Shown here piece by piece: positions 46,507-54,300 of a stretch of DNA of 64,000 nt. The notes under the pieces were generated by a model. That model searched no databases and had not been told where the DNA came from. It saw only the letters and a program-made list of their open reading frames with translations. Origin of the DNA: Lachnospiraceae bacterium (GTDB lineage Bacteria; Bacillota; Clostridia; Lachnospirales; Lachnospiraceae); NCBI GenBank assembly GCA_017621815.1, contig JAGASK010000011.1:1-64000 (forward strand), written 5' to 3'. Position 1 is the stretch's first letter, and the number at the start of each line of letters is the position of its first letter. Both the position numbers and the translations under genes were made by a program.

Positions 46507-48927
46507 ATGGATAATAAAATATATAAATTAATGAACTGGCCGCGGATTGAAGGAATTATTTACTCGGAGGAGGACAATCCTCACGAGATATTAGGACCCC
46601 ATATTGCCGGCAAAAGTACATTGTTTCAGACTTTTCAGCCGGGAGCTGTATCAGTAGATTTAATTTTAAAGGATGATAAGAAAAAAAGCATGGAACAGGT
46701 AGATGACGCCGGCTTTTTTGCATGCCTGATTCCCGGGAAAATACCTGATGTATACGAATATGAGGTACACTTTGAGGAAGGCATTACCGAAAGGATAAAG
46801 GACGCATACAGATACAGTCCTGTAATGGAACAGAAGGATATTGATAAATGGAATGCCGGTATTTTTTATGATTCCTATGAGAAGCTGGGAGCACATCCCA
46901 TGACCCTTGAAGGCGTAGAGGGAACCTGCTTTGCAGTGTGGGCTCCGAATGCAATCCGTGTCAGCGTGGTTGGAGACTTTAATCATTGGGACGGAAGAAA
47001 GCATCCTATGAAGAAAAATCAGGAAAGCGGCATTTTTCAGCTTTTCATACCGGATGTAAAACCGGGAGATTGTTATAAGTATGAAATTAAATCAAAAGGA
47101 GATATTGTCTGTTTAAAGGCTGATCCCTATGCATTTGGCCAACAGATGAGACCTGATACAGCATCTGTTGTCAGGGAGCTTTCTTACCAGTGGAAGGACA
47201 GCTCCTTTATGAAGGACAGGAAAAAGAAGCAGGTCAAGGATGCACCTGTCAGTGTATACGAACTTTATCTCGGCTCTTTCTTAAGGGACAAGGATACAGG
47301 CGGTTATCTGAATTACAGGGATTTAGCACCTGCAGTGGCTGATTATGTAAAAGAAATGGGATATACCCATGTAGAACTGATGCCGGTTATGGAGCATCCA
47401 CTGGATGCATCCTGGGGATATCAGGTCATAGGATATTATGCACCCACATCCAGATACGGCAGCGCAGAAGATTTTATGTATTTTGTGGACACGCTGCATC
47501 AGGCCGGAATCGGTGTGATTCTGGACTGGGTACCTGCGCATTTTCCAAGGGACAGCTACGGCCTTGCAAAATTTGACGGCACCTGTCTTTATGAGCATCT
47601 TGACCCCAGACAGGGAGCCCATCCTCATTGGGGAACGTTAATTTATAATTACGGAAGACCCCAGGTCTCCAATTACTTGATTTCCAATGCGCTTTACTGG
47701 GTGGAAAAGTATCATGCAGACGGTATCAGAATGGATGCCGTGGCTTCCATGCTTTACCTTGATTACGGTAAAAAGGATGGGGAATGGGTTGCAAATATTT
47801 ACGGAGGCAATGAAAATCTGGAGGCTGTTGAATTCCTGAAGCATCTGAATTCTATTATGAAAAAGCGTAATCCCGGTGTCTATATGATTGCGGAAGAATC
47901 TACAGCATGGCCCAGGGTTACGGGACAGCTTGAGGATGACGGCCTTGGTTTTGATATGAAATGGAATATGGGACTTATGAATGATTATCTGACCTATATC
48001 GGATATGACCCGTATTTCAGGGCACATCATCATAATGAACTTATCTTCAGCATGATATATGCCTACAGCGAAAATTTTATGACCGTATTTTCCCATGATG
48101 AAGTAGTACATGGCAAATCCACTATGATTGGTAAAATGCCGGGAGTTAAAGAAGATAAATTCGCCAATTTACGGCTGACCTACGGCTATATGATGACGCA
48201 TCCCGGGAAAAAGCTTTTATTTATGGGTCAGGATATTGCCGAATTTAAAGAGTTTGATGAAACAAGACAGACGGAATGGGGGCTTCTCCAGCAGGAAGAG
48301 CATAAGGGCGTTAACAGGCTTATGAAGGACTTAAACCGCCTTTATAAGGAAAAGCCTGCGCTGTATGCCAAAGATACCTCTGCTGATGGTTTTGAGTGGA
48401 TGAATTGTATTTCTCCGGAACGCTGTATGCTTGCGTTTTTAAGGAAAACAGATAAAGCGGAAGATACGCTGCTGGTGGTTGCCAATTTTGCCGGAATAGA
48501 GCAGAATTTTACCGTGGGCGTGCCTTATGAGGGAAAATATAAAGAGCTTCTGAATACGGATAACGGGATTTACGGCGGTAAGAACTGTCAAAAGGCTAAA
48601 ATGATGGTTTCGGAAGAAGCAGAAGCAGACGGAAGACCGTATTCTGTCAATGTTACCCTGGCGCCTTTATCTCTTGTTATTTACTCCTATACGCCTTTTA
48701 CAAAAAAAGAAAAGCTGGAAATGGAAAAAAGGAAAGTAGAAAAAGAAGCCAGAGAACGGGCAAAAGAAGCAGAGCTTGCCGCACAGAAGGCACAGGAAGA
48801 AGTGATGTTGGCGCAAAAAGCTCTGAATGAAGCCGTAAAGAAAGCACAGGAAGCGCAGAAACTGGCAGAACTTGAATCGGAGAAGGCGAAAAAAGCTGAA
48901 GAAGAATTAAAAGCGCTTAAAAAGTAA
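46507..48927 (+). CDS. glgB: 1,4-alpha-glucan branching enzyme with coiled-coil tail
   Basis: ATG 46507 follows GGGGGA; the frame is open from TTG 46486. 806 residues. Residues 1-120 resemble the GlgB N-terminal domain, then a CBM48 (about 125-220: GTCFAVWAPNAIRVSVVGDF) and the GH13 barrel. Catalytic residues are Asp in DGIRMDAVASMLYLDYG, Glu in MIAEESTAWP and Asp in FSHDEVVHGKS; YQVIGYYAPTSRYG is also diagnostic. Residues about 730-806 are an added Ala/Glu/Lys-rich coiled coil not usual in GlgB. It makes alpha-1,6 branches in glycogen. No other glg genes are adjacent. Confidence 0.93.
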   Translation: MDNKIYKLMNWPRIEGIIYSEEDNPHEILGPHIAGKSTLFQTFQPGAVSVDLILKDDKKKSMEQVDDAGFFACLIPGKIPDVYEYEVHFEEGITERIKDAYRYSPVMEQKDIDKWNAGIFYDSYEKLGAHPMTLEGVEGTCFAVWAPNAIRVSVVGDFNHWDGRKHPMKKNQESGIFQLFIPDVKPGDCYKYEIKSKGDIVCLKADPYAFGQQMRPDTASVVRELSYQWKDSSFMKDRKKKQVKDAPVSVYELYLGSFLRDKDTGGYLNYRDLAPAVADYVKEMGYTHVELMPVMEHPLDASWGYQVIGYYAPTSRYGSAEDFMYFVDTLHQAGIGVILDWVPAHFPRDSYGLAKFDGTCLYEHLDPRQGAHPHWGTLIYNYGRPQVSNYLISNALYWVEKYHADGIRMDAVASMLYLDYGKKDGEWVANIYGGNENLEAVEFLKHLNSIMKKRNPGVYMIAEESTAWPRVTGQLEDDGLGFDMKWNMGLMNDYLTYIGYDPYFRAHHHNELIFSMIYAYSENFMTVFSHDEVVHGKSTMIGKMPGVKEDKFANLRLTYGYMMTHPGKKLLFMGQDIAEFKEFDETRQTEWGLLQQEEHKGVNRLMKDLNRLYKEKPALYAKDTSADGFEWMNCISPERCMLAFLRKTDKAEDTLLVVANFAGIEQNFTVGVPYEGKYKELLNTDNGIYGGKNCQKAKMMVSEEAEADGRPYSVNVTLAPLSLVIYSYTPFTKKEKLEMEKRKVEKEARERAKEAELAAQKAQEEVMLAQKALNEAVKKAQEAQKLAELESEKAKKAEEELKALKK

Positions 48928-48945
48928 TTTAAGGAAGGGATTTAT

Positions 48946-49800
48946 GTGAACGAGTTTGAAAATGTAAATCCGGGAGTAATAGAAAAATTCCTGGAGGAAC
49001 TGCCGGAAAAAGCATTTCATTTAGGGCTTCGCGTTGTGCTTGCCATTTTAGTTCTTATCATCGGTTCACAGTTGATTAAACTGATACGAAGTATACTGAA
49101 AAAGGCACTGCGGAGAAGCAGAATTGATGAAAGCGCTGTAAGATTCATTGATTCTTTCATGAAATACGGCATGTATTTTTTACTGATTATTTTAATTGCA
49201 TCATGGCTTGGCGTTGATGCAGCCAGTATTATTGCCCTGCTTGGTTCTGCCAGCGTGGCAATAGGCCTGGCGCTTCAGGGCAGTCTCAGCAATTTTGCGG
49301 GAGGAGTGCTGCTTCTGATTCTTAAGCCCTTTACCGTCGGAGATTATATTAAAGACGGTTTAGGCAATGAAGGAACTGTCAGCGCCATTGATGTTTTTTA
49401 TACTCAGTTAACTACGCCCGATAATAAAATAATCGTACTTCCCAATGGAACTCTTGCAAACGGCTGTATTACTAACTATACAAAATGTGAAAAGAGAAGA
49501 ATTGATGTGGCGGTAGGGATTGCCTATGAAGAGGATATCCGGCATGCCAAAGAAATTCTTTACAAGGTTTTGCAGGAAGAAGAAGGTATTCTTAAGGAAG
49601 AAGACAGGCGTGTGTTTGTGGATAATCTGGCTGACAGTTCCGTTATTTTAAATGTAAGAGGCTGGGCTGAAAACGAGAATTATTGGGAAACGAAGTGGAG
49701 GCTTACCGAAAATATAAAATATGCCCTGGATGAAGCAAAAATCCGCATTCCGTTTCCTCAAATGGATGTACATGTTTCGGGTAATGAGGAAGAAAAATAA
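48946..49800 (+). CDS. Small-conductance mechanosensitive channel (MscS family)
   Basis: 284 residues; GTG start at 48946 behind AAGGAAGGG. Three membrane helices (about 22-45, 65-85, 92-115), the last being the pore helix with the Gly/Ala pattern of MscS, IIALLGSASVAIGLALQGSL and then SNFAGGVLLLILKPF. The cytosolic cage domain has TVGDYIKDGLGNEGTVSAI and PNGTLANGCITNYT. It opens under membrane tension to release solutes. It follows glgB by 18 bases and may be cotranscribed. Confidence 0.94.
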   Translation: MNEFENVNPGVIEKFLEELPEKAFHLGLRVVLAILVLIIGSQLIKLIRSILKKALRRSRIDESAVRFIDSFMKYGMYFLLIILIASWLGVDAASIIALLGSASVAIGLALQGSLSNFAGGVLLLILKPFTVGDYIKDGLGNEGTVSAIDVFYTQLTTPDNKIIVLPNGTLANGCITNYTKCEKRRIDVAVGIAYEEDIRHAKEILYKVLQEEEGILKEEDRRVFVDNLADSSVILNVRGWAENENYWETKWRLTENIKYALDEAKIRIPFPQMDVHVSGNEEEK

Positions 49801-49803
49801 TGC

Positions 49804-49832
49804 TTGCCAAAATCTGAGGTTGCCGTTATAAT
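49804..49832 (+). promoter_or_regulatory. Promoter of tRNA-Thr
   Basis: -35 TTGCCA (49804-49809), exact 17-base spacer, consensus -10 TATAAT (49827-49832). The tRNA begins 20 bases later. Confidence 0.8.
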
Positions 49833-49851
49833 ATTTTTGTTGTGATAACAA

Positions 49852-49924
49852 GCTGGAATGGCGCAGTTGGTAGCGCAACTGATTCGTAATCAGTAGGTCG
49901 AGGGTTCGAGTCCCTTTTCCAGCT
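49852..49924 (+). tRNA. tRNA-Thr(CGT)
   Basis: A 73-base cloverleaf. The acceptor stem is GCTGGAA/TTCCAGC, the D arm GCGCAGTTGGTAGCGC, the anticodon stem ACTGA/TCAGT with loop TTCGTAA giving anticodon CGT (49885-49887), and the T arm AGGGTTCGAGTCCCT. It reads the ACG threonine codon. CCA is not encoded. The last base overlaps the stop codon of the convergent permease gene. Confidence 0.95.
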
Positions 49925-50763
49925 TAAATGGTCAGGCTGTCCTGGCCATTTTTTTTCTTATAAAGATGCTCGGCAAATTGAATACATTGGTATAAAGCCA
50001 TGGCAATAACACATAAAATGATGATGGAAGTAATCACCATATTCAGCTGAAAAACCTGTGAACCGTAAATAATTAAATAGCCAAGGCCTCTTCTGGCGGC
50101 AAGAAATTCCCCTATGATAACGCCCACAAGCGCAAGACCGATATTCACCTTCATGTTGCTCAAAATAGCAGGAACAGAAGCGGGAAGAACTACTTTTTTT
50201 AAGGCGGTAAACCTGCTGCCTCCCAGCGTGTAAATCAATTTCAGTTTTTCTGCATCCACATGCTTAAAACCTGTATAAAGGCTGATAATGGAACCAAATA
50301 TGGCAACGGAAATACCTGCCACTATGATGGTATCGATTCCGGTTCCAAGCCATACGATGAACAGCGGGGCAAGAGCTGATTTCGGAAGGCTGTTTAAAAC
50401 AACAAGGTAAGGTTCAAATATTTCAGACAATGTCCTGGAATACCATAAAAGGATTGCGGCAAGAAGGCTGAAAGCTGTGATAAGTGCAAAACTGATTAAG
50501 GTTTCCAGAAGAGTAATTCCCGTATTGGAGAAAAAGGAGCCGTCGAAAAGCATTTTAAAAAAGCAGGAGACAACCATGGAGGGGCTGCTGAAAAAGAAGG
50601 TATCTATCAACTCAAGGCGGGCTGCCATTTCCCATATTAACAGGAACAGAAACAGTACAAGAAATCTCATCAGAGTAATAAAGTGGTGATGCTGCCTGTG
50701 CTTTTTAATATAAAGCTGCTGAGCAGGGGATTCTTTTTGGTTATTTGCTGTTTTCGTATTCAT
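49924..50763 (-). CDS. ABC transporter permease, NitT/TauT (SsuC-like) family
   Basis: The start is the ATG at 50763 behind AAGGAG; upstream in-frame codons are inside the ATPase gene without a ribosome site. 279 residues with six membrane segments. The EAA loop is YTLGGSRFTALKKVVLPASV, followed by PAILSNMKVNIGLALVGVII, typical of permeases for sulfonates, nitrate or thiamine precursors. The C-terminal 10 residues are encoded across the tRNA terminator. It overlaps the ATPase gene by 23 bases. Substrate unknown. Confidence 0.88.
   Translation of the reverse strand: MNTKTANNQKESPAQQLYIKKHRQHHHFITLMRFLVLFLFLLIWEMAARLELIDTFFFSSPSMVVSCFFKMLFDGSFFSNTGITLLETLISFALITAFSLLAAILLWYSRTLSEIFEPYLVVLNSLPKSALAPLFIVWLGTGIDTIIVAGISVAIFGSIISLYTGFKHVDAEKLKLIYTLGGSRFTALKKVVLPASVPAILSNMKVNIGLALVGVIIGEFLAARRGLGYLIIYGSQVFQLNMVITSIIILCVIAMALYQCIQFAEHLYKKKNGQDSLTI
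49926..49957 (+). terminator. tRNA-Thr terminator
   Basis: AATGGTCAGG pairs with CCTGGCCATT (one G-U pair) around CTGT, followed by eight T's. The hairpin lies inside the 3' end of the permease gene on the other strand. Confidence 0.85.
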
Positions 50764-51511
50764 CTGATATCTCCTTCCAAAGTAGTGAAAAATAATCCTT
50801 AAATTCAGGTGCGTTCCGTGCAGACAGAAGCGAATCCCCGTCAAGCGTTAATTTAACGGCAATTTTTCTTTTTACCGTTGCCGGGCGTCTGGACAGTACA
50901 ATAATTCTGTCCGATAAAGATATGGCTTCTGATAAATCATGGGTAATTAAGACGGCGGTAATTCCGGATTTTTTTATAATCTGACCAATGTCGTTTGAAA
51001 CCATAAGCCTGGTCTGGTAGTCCAGGGCGCTGAAAGGTTCATCTAAAAGAAGAAGTTCCGGTTCCATTACCATGGTCCTGATAAGCGCCGCACGCTGTTT
51101 CATTCCACCCGACAATTCTCCGGGTTTTTTATCCTTGAACTTAAATAATCCGTAATCCGAGAGAAGTTTTAGCGCCAGTTCTTCTTTTTCCTTTGTCAGA
51201 GTGCCGTTTATTTCGGGTCCCAACAGTATGTTTTTCAAAATAGTACGCCATTCAAAAAGATGGTCCTGCTGAAGCATGTATCCAATCTTATTGCTTGCCT
51301 GGGCGTCAAGGATGATTTCGCCGGACTGAGGTTTGTTTAAACCGGCAATCAGAGAAAGCAGGGTGGATTTGCCGCATCCGCTGGGGCCGACAATGGCAAC
51401 GAATTCTCCTCTGTTTATCTGAAAGGATATATTGGTTAAGGCCTGTGTTTCACCGGTCAGACTATGGTAGGAAAAACACACATCCCGGCAGGTTAATATA
51501 GGCTGGTTCAT
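50741..51511 (-). CDS. ABC transporter ATPase, NitT/TauT (SsuB-like) family
   Basis: The start is the ATG at 51511 behind GGAGG. 256 residues. Walker A IVGPSGCGKSTLLSLIAG, Q-loop YMLQQDHLFEWRTILKNI, signature LSGGMKQRAALIRTMV, Walker B LLLLDEPFSALDYQTR and switch His in LITHDLSEAISLSD are intact. With the downstream permease it forms an importer of the SsuBC/TauBC/ThiYZ type. The expected substrate-binding protein is missing next to it, and no TPP riboswitch was seen ahead, so thiamine or sulfonate specificity cannot be chosen. Confidence 0.9.
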   Translation of the reverse strand: MNQPILTCRDVCFSYHSLTGETQALTNISFQINRGEFVAIVGPSGCGKSTLLSLIAGLNKPQSGEIILDAQASNKIGYMLQQDHLFEWRTILKNILLGPEINGTLTKEKEELALKLLSDYGLFKFKDKKPGELSGGMKQRAALIRTMVMEPELLLLDEPFSALDYQTRLMVSNDIGQIIKKSGITAVLITHDLSEAISLSDRIIVLSRRPATVKRKIAVKLTLDGDSLLSARNAPEFKDYFSLLWKEISDEYENSK

Positions 51512-51599
51512 ATTGATGCCTCCATTCACTTATAGTTTAGTTTATGATTAATCGCAATTTATGTGTAAAATATGACATAAATAGTTTCTTATAAAAAGA

Positions 51600-51628
51600 T
51601 TGAAAACACTGGAAAAATGTGATAGTAT
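51600..51628 (+). promoter_or_regulatory. Promoter of argH
   Basis: -35 TTGAAA (51600-51605), 17-base spacer, -10 TAGTAT (51623-51628), 35 bases before the argH start. Confidence 0.65.
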
Positions 51629-51662
51629 CAAATTCAGATTTAATAATTGGAGGAGACTATCT

Positions 51663-53087
51663 ATGGCTCAGTTATGGGGCGGACGGTTTACGAAAAAGAC
51701 GGATAAGCTGGTATATGATTTTAATGCATCCATTACTTTCGATAAACGTTTGTTTAAACAGGATATAGAAGGCAGTATTGCTCATGTTGTTATGCTGGAG
51801 AAACAGGGAATACTGACCTGTGAAGAAAAAGATGCCATTGTAAAGGGGCTTACCGGCATCAGAAATGATGTTGAAGCGGGAAAGCTTATTATTACAGAAG
51901 AATATGAAGATATTCACAGCTTTGTGGAAGCGAATCTGATTGAAAGAATAGGAGAAGCAGGCAAAAAGCTGCATACGGGCAGAAGCAGAAATGATCAGGT
52001 AGCGCTTGATATGAAGCTGTATGTCAGAACAGAGGTGATTCAGATTACAGAGCATCTCAAATCTCTTCTTGAGACACTTCTGGATATTATGGAGAAAAAT
52101 CTGACCACCTATATGCCGGGGTTTACACATTTGCAGAAAGCCCAGCCTACCACGCTGGCACATCATATGAGTGCCTATTTTGAAATGTTCAAAAGGGATA
52201 TTCTTCGCCTTCAGGATATTTATCAGAGAATGAATTATTGTCCCCTTGGTTCAGGCGCCTTTGCAGGAACTACGTATCCTTTGGACAGGGCTTATACGGC
52301 TTCCCTGCTTGGCTTTGAAGGCCCTACTTTAAACAGCATGGATTCGGTGGCAGACAGAGATTATGTGATTGAGTTCCTTGCAGCACTTTCCACAATTATG
52401 ATGCATTTAAGCAGGTTTTCAGAGGAGATTATTATCTGGAATTCCAATGAATACCGTTTTGTGGAAATTGATGATGCATTTTCTACCGGAAGCAGTATCA
52501 TGCCGCAGAAAAAAAATCCTGATATAGCAGAGCTTGTCAGGGGAAAGACAGGCCGTGTTTATGGAGCTTTAATGAGTATTCTTACCACAATGAAGGGAAT
52601 TCCGCTTGCCTATAACAAGGACATGCAGGAGGATAAAGAGGTTACCTTTGATGCAATAGATACCGTAAAGAACTGCCTTGTTTTGTTTAACGGAATGCTG
52701 GCTTCCATGAAGTTCCGCAATCAGGTTATGGAAGTGAGCGCCATGAAGGGATTTACCAATGCAACTGATGCGGCAGATTATCTGGTAAGCAAAGGCGTTC
52801 CTTTCAGAGATGCCCATGGAATCATCGGCAGTCTGGTGCTTTACTGTATAGAAAAAGATACTTCTATTGATGCTTTAAGTCTTGACGAGTTAAAGGCTGT
52901 GAGCCCGGTATTTGAAGCCGATGTTTATGAGGCTGTCAGTTTAAAAACCTGCGTGGAAAAACGTCTCACGATAGGAGCTCCGGGGAAGAAAGCTATGGAA
53001 GAGGTTATCTGCATTGACAGAGAATTTATTAAGAATATCTGGATTAATGAAGACAGCTCCCATGCGTCAGGTGATGTACAATTTTGA
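51663..53087 (+). CDS. argH: Argininosuccinate lyase
   Basis: ATG 51663 follows TTGGAGGAG; the frame is open from 51600 within the promoter. 474 residues. MAQLWGGRFTKKTDKLVYDF is the family start, LHTGRSRNDQVALDMKLYVR and HLQKAQPTTLAHHMSAYFEM the active-site regions, and GSSIMPQKKNPDIAELVRGK the fumarase/lyase superfamily signature with the catalytic Ser. It releases arginine and fumarate from argininosuccinate. argG is not adjacent. Confidence 0.96.
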   Translation: MAQLWGGRFTKKTDKLVYDFNASITFDKRLFKQDIEGSIAHVVMLEKQGILTCEEKDAIVKGLTGIRNDVEAGKLIITEEYEDIHSFVEANLIERIGEAGKKLHTGRSRNDQVALDMKLYVRTEVIQITEHLKSLLETLLDIMEKNLTTYMPGFTHLQKAQPTTLAHHMSAYFEMFKRDILRLQDIYQRMNYCPLGSGAFAGTTYPLDRAYTASLLGFEGPTLNSMDSVADRDYVIEFLAALSTIMMHLSRFSEEIIIWNSNEYRFVEIDDAFSTGSSIMPQKKNPDIAELVRGKTGRVYGALMSILTTMKGIPLAYNKDMQEDKEVTFDAIDTVKNCLVLFNGMLASMKFRNQVMEVSAMKGFTNATDAADYLVSKGVPFRDAHGIIGSLVLYCIEKDTSIDALSLDELKAVSPVFEADVYEAVSLKTCVEKRLTIGAPGKKAMEEVICIDREFIKNIWINEDSSHASGDVQF

Positions 53088-53142
53088 TAAATTCCTGGAT
53101 TACTTCCAGGTTAGTATATAGGAAAATGAGGAGAAAAGAAAA

Positions 53143-54228
53143 ATGAGTGAAAAATTAAAAGTAGGTATTTTAGGCGGAACCGGCATGGTAGGACAGAGGT
53201 TTATTGCTCTTCTTGAAAATCATCCCTGGTTTGAAGTAACAACAATTGCGGCAAGTCCCCGTTCAGCAGGTAAGACTTATGAGGAAGCAGTAGGTGACAG
53301 ATGGAAAATGACAACACCTATGCCGGAAGCGGTGAAGAAAATCGTTGTTATGAATGTAAATGAAGTGGAAAAGGTTGCTTCCGAAGTTGATTTTGTATTC
53401 AGCGCTGTGGATATGACAAAAGATGAAATCAGGAAAATAGAGGAAGATTATGCAAAAACGGAAACTCCCGTAGTTTCTAATAATTCAGCTCATCGTTGGA
53501 CACCGGATGTACCTATGGTAGTACCGGAAATCAATCCTGAGCATTTCAAGGTAATTGAGTTCCAGAAGAAGAGACTTGGCACTACAAGAGGATTTGTGGC
53601 AGTAAAGCCTAACTGTTCAATCCAGAGTTATGCGCCTGTGCTTACCGCATGGAAAGAATTTGAACCTTATGAAGTGGTGGCTACCACTTATCAGGCAATT
53701 TCAGGTGCAGGCAAAACCTTTAAGGATTGGCCGGAAATGGTTGAAAATATTATTCCCTATATCGGCGGAGAAGAAGAAAAGAGTGAAAAAGAGCCTTTAA
53801 GAATCTGGGGTGAAATTAAGGATGGTGTAATTGTTCCTGCACAGTCACCTGTAATTACCTGCCAGTGCATCCGTGTTCCGGTGTTAAACGGTCATACGGC
53901 AGCTGTATTTGTTAAATTCAGAAAGAGTCCCACCAAGGAGCAGCTGATTGAAAAACTGACAGCTTTTAAGGGACTTCCTCAGGAACTTGAACTGCCCAGT
54001 GCGCCTAAGCAGTTTATCCAGTATCTGGAAGAGGATAACAGGCCTCAGGTCAGTCTCGACGTGGATTATGAAAATGGAATGGGCATCAGTGTAGGCCGTA
54101 TTCGTGAAGACAGCGTATATGACTGGAAATTTGTGGGACTTTCCCATAATACTGTCCGCGGTGCAGCAGGCGGTGCAGTACTTTGTGCAGAATTATTAAA
54201 AGCACAGGGATATATTACTAAAAAGTAA
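53143..54228 (+). CDS. asd: Aspartate-semialdehyde dehydrogenase (archaeal/fungal-type)
   Basis: 361 residues from ATG 53143 (GAGGAGAAAAG ahead). KVGILGGTGMVGQRFIALLE is the NADP motif, VVSNNSAHRW follows, the catalytic Cys is in AVKPNCSIQSYAPVL and the substrate motif is YQAISGAGKTFKDW, with the catalytic His in LNGHTAAVFVKF. These features and the length match the form of Asd shared by archaea, fungi and many Clostridia. It makes aspartate semialdehyde for lysine, threonine and methionine. Confidence 0.94.
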   Translation: MSEKLKVGILGGTGMVGQRFIALLENHPWFEVTTIAASPRSAGKTYEEAVGDRWKMTTPMPEAVKKIVVMNVNEVEKVASEVDFVFSAVDMTKDEIRKIEEDYAKTETPVVSNNSAHRWTPDVPMVVPEINPEHFKVIEFQKKRLGTTRGFVAVKPNCSIQSYAPVLTAWKEFEPYEVVATTYQAISGAGKTFKDWPEMVENIIPYIGGEEEKSEKEPLRIWGEIKDGVIVPAQSPVITCQCIRVPVLNGHTAAVFVKFRKSPTKEQLIEKLTAFKGLPQELELPSAPKQFIQYLEEDNRPQVSLDVDYENGMGISVGRIREDSVYDWKFVGLSHNTVRGAAGGAVLCAELLKAQGYITKK

Positions 54229-54251
54229 GAAACAGAAAGTAAAAGGGTAAT

Positions 54252-54279
54252 CGGCACGCAGATGGGGTACTGCGTGCCG
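54252..54279 (+). other. Strong hairpin without T-run between asd and the EAL gene
   Basis: CGGCACGCAG (54252-54261) pairs perfectly with CTGCGTGCCG (54270-54279) around an 8-base loop. It is followed by TGAGGAAGGG, not a T-run, so it is not a standard terminator. It may stabilise the asd mRNA end or lower expression of the next gene. Confidence 0.6.
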
Positions 54280-54300
54280 TGAGGAAGGGTATTGTACAGC

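Noticed and set aside
47638-48111. Minus-strand frame of 157 codons opposite glgB
   Set aside because: Antisense shadow of the GH13 barrel.
49852-49924. tRNA-Thr as an integration (att) site
   Set aside because: No integrase gene and no duplicated tRNA 3' end seen nearby.
51512-51662. TPP riboswitch ahead of the ABC pair
   Set aside because: No conserved TPP aptamer blocks in the 150-base divergent region.
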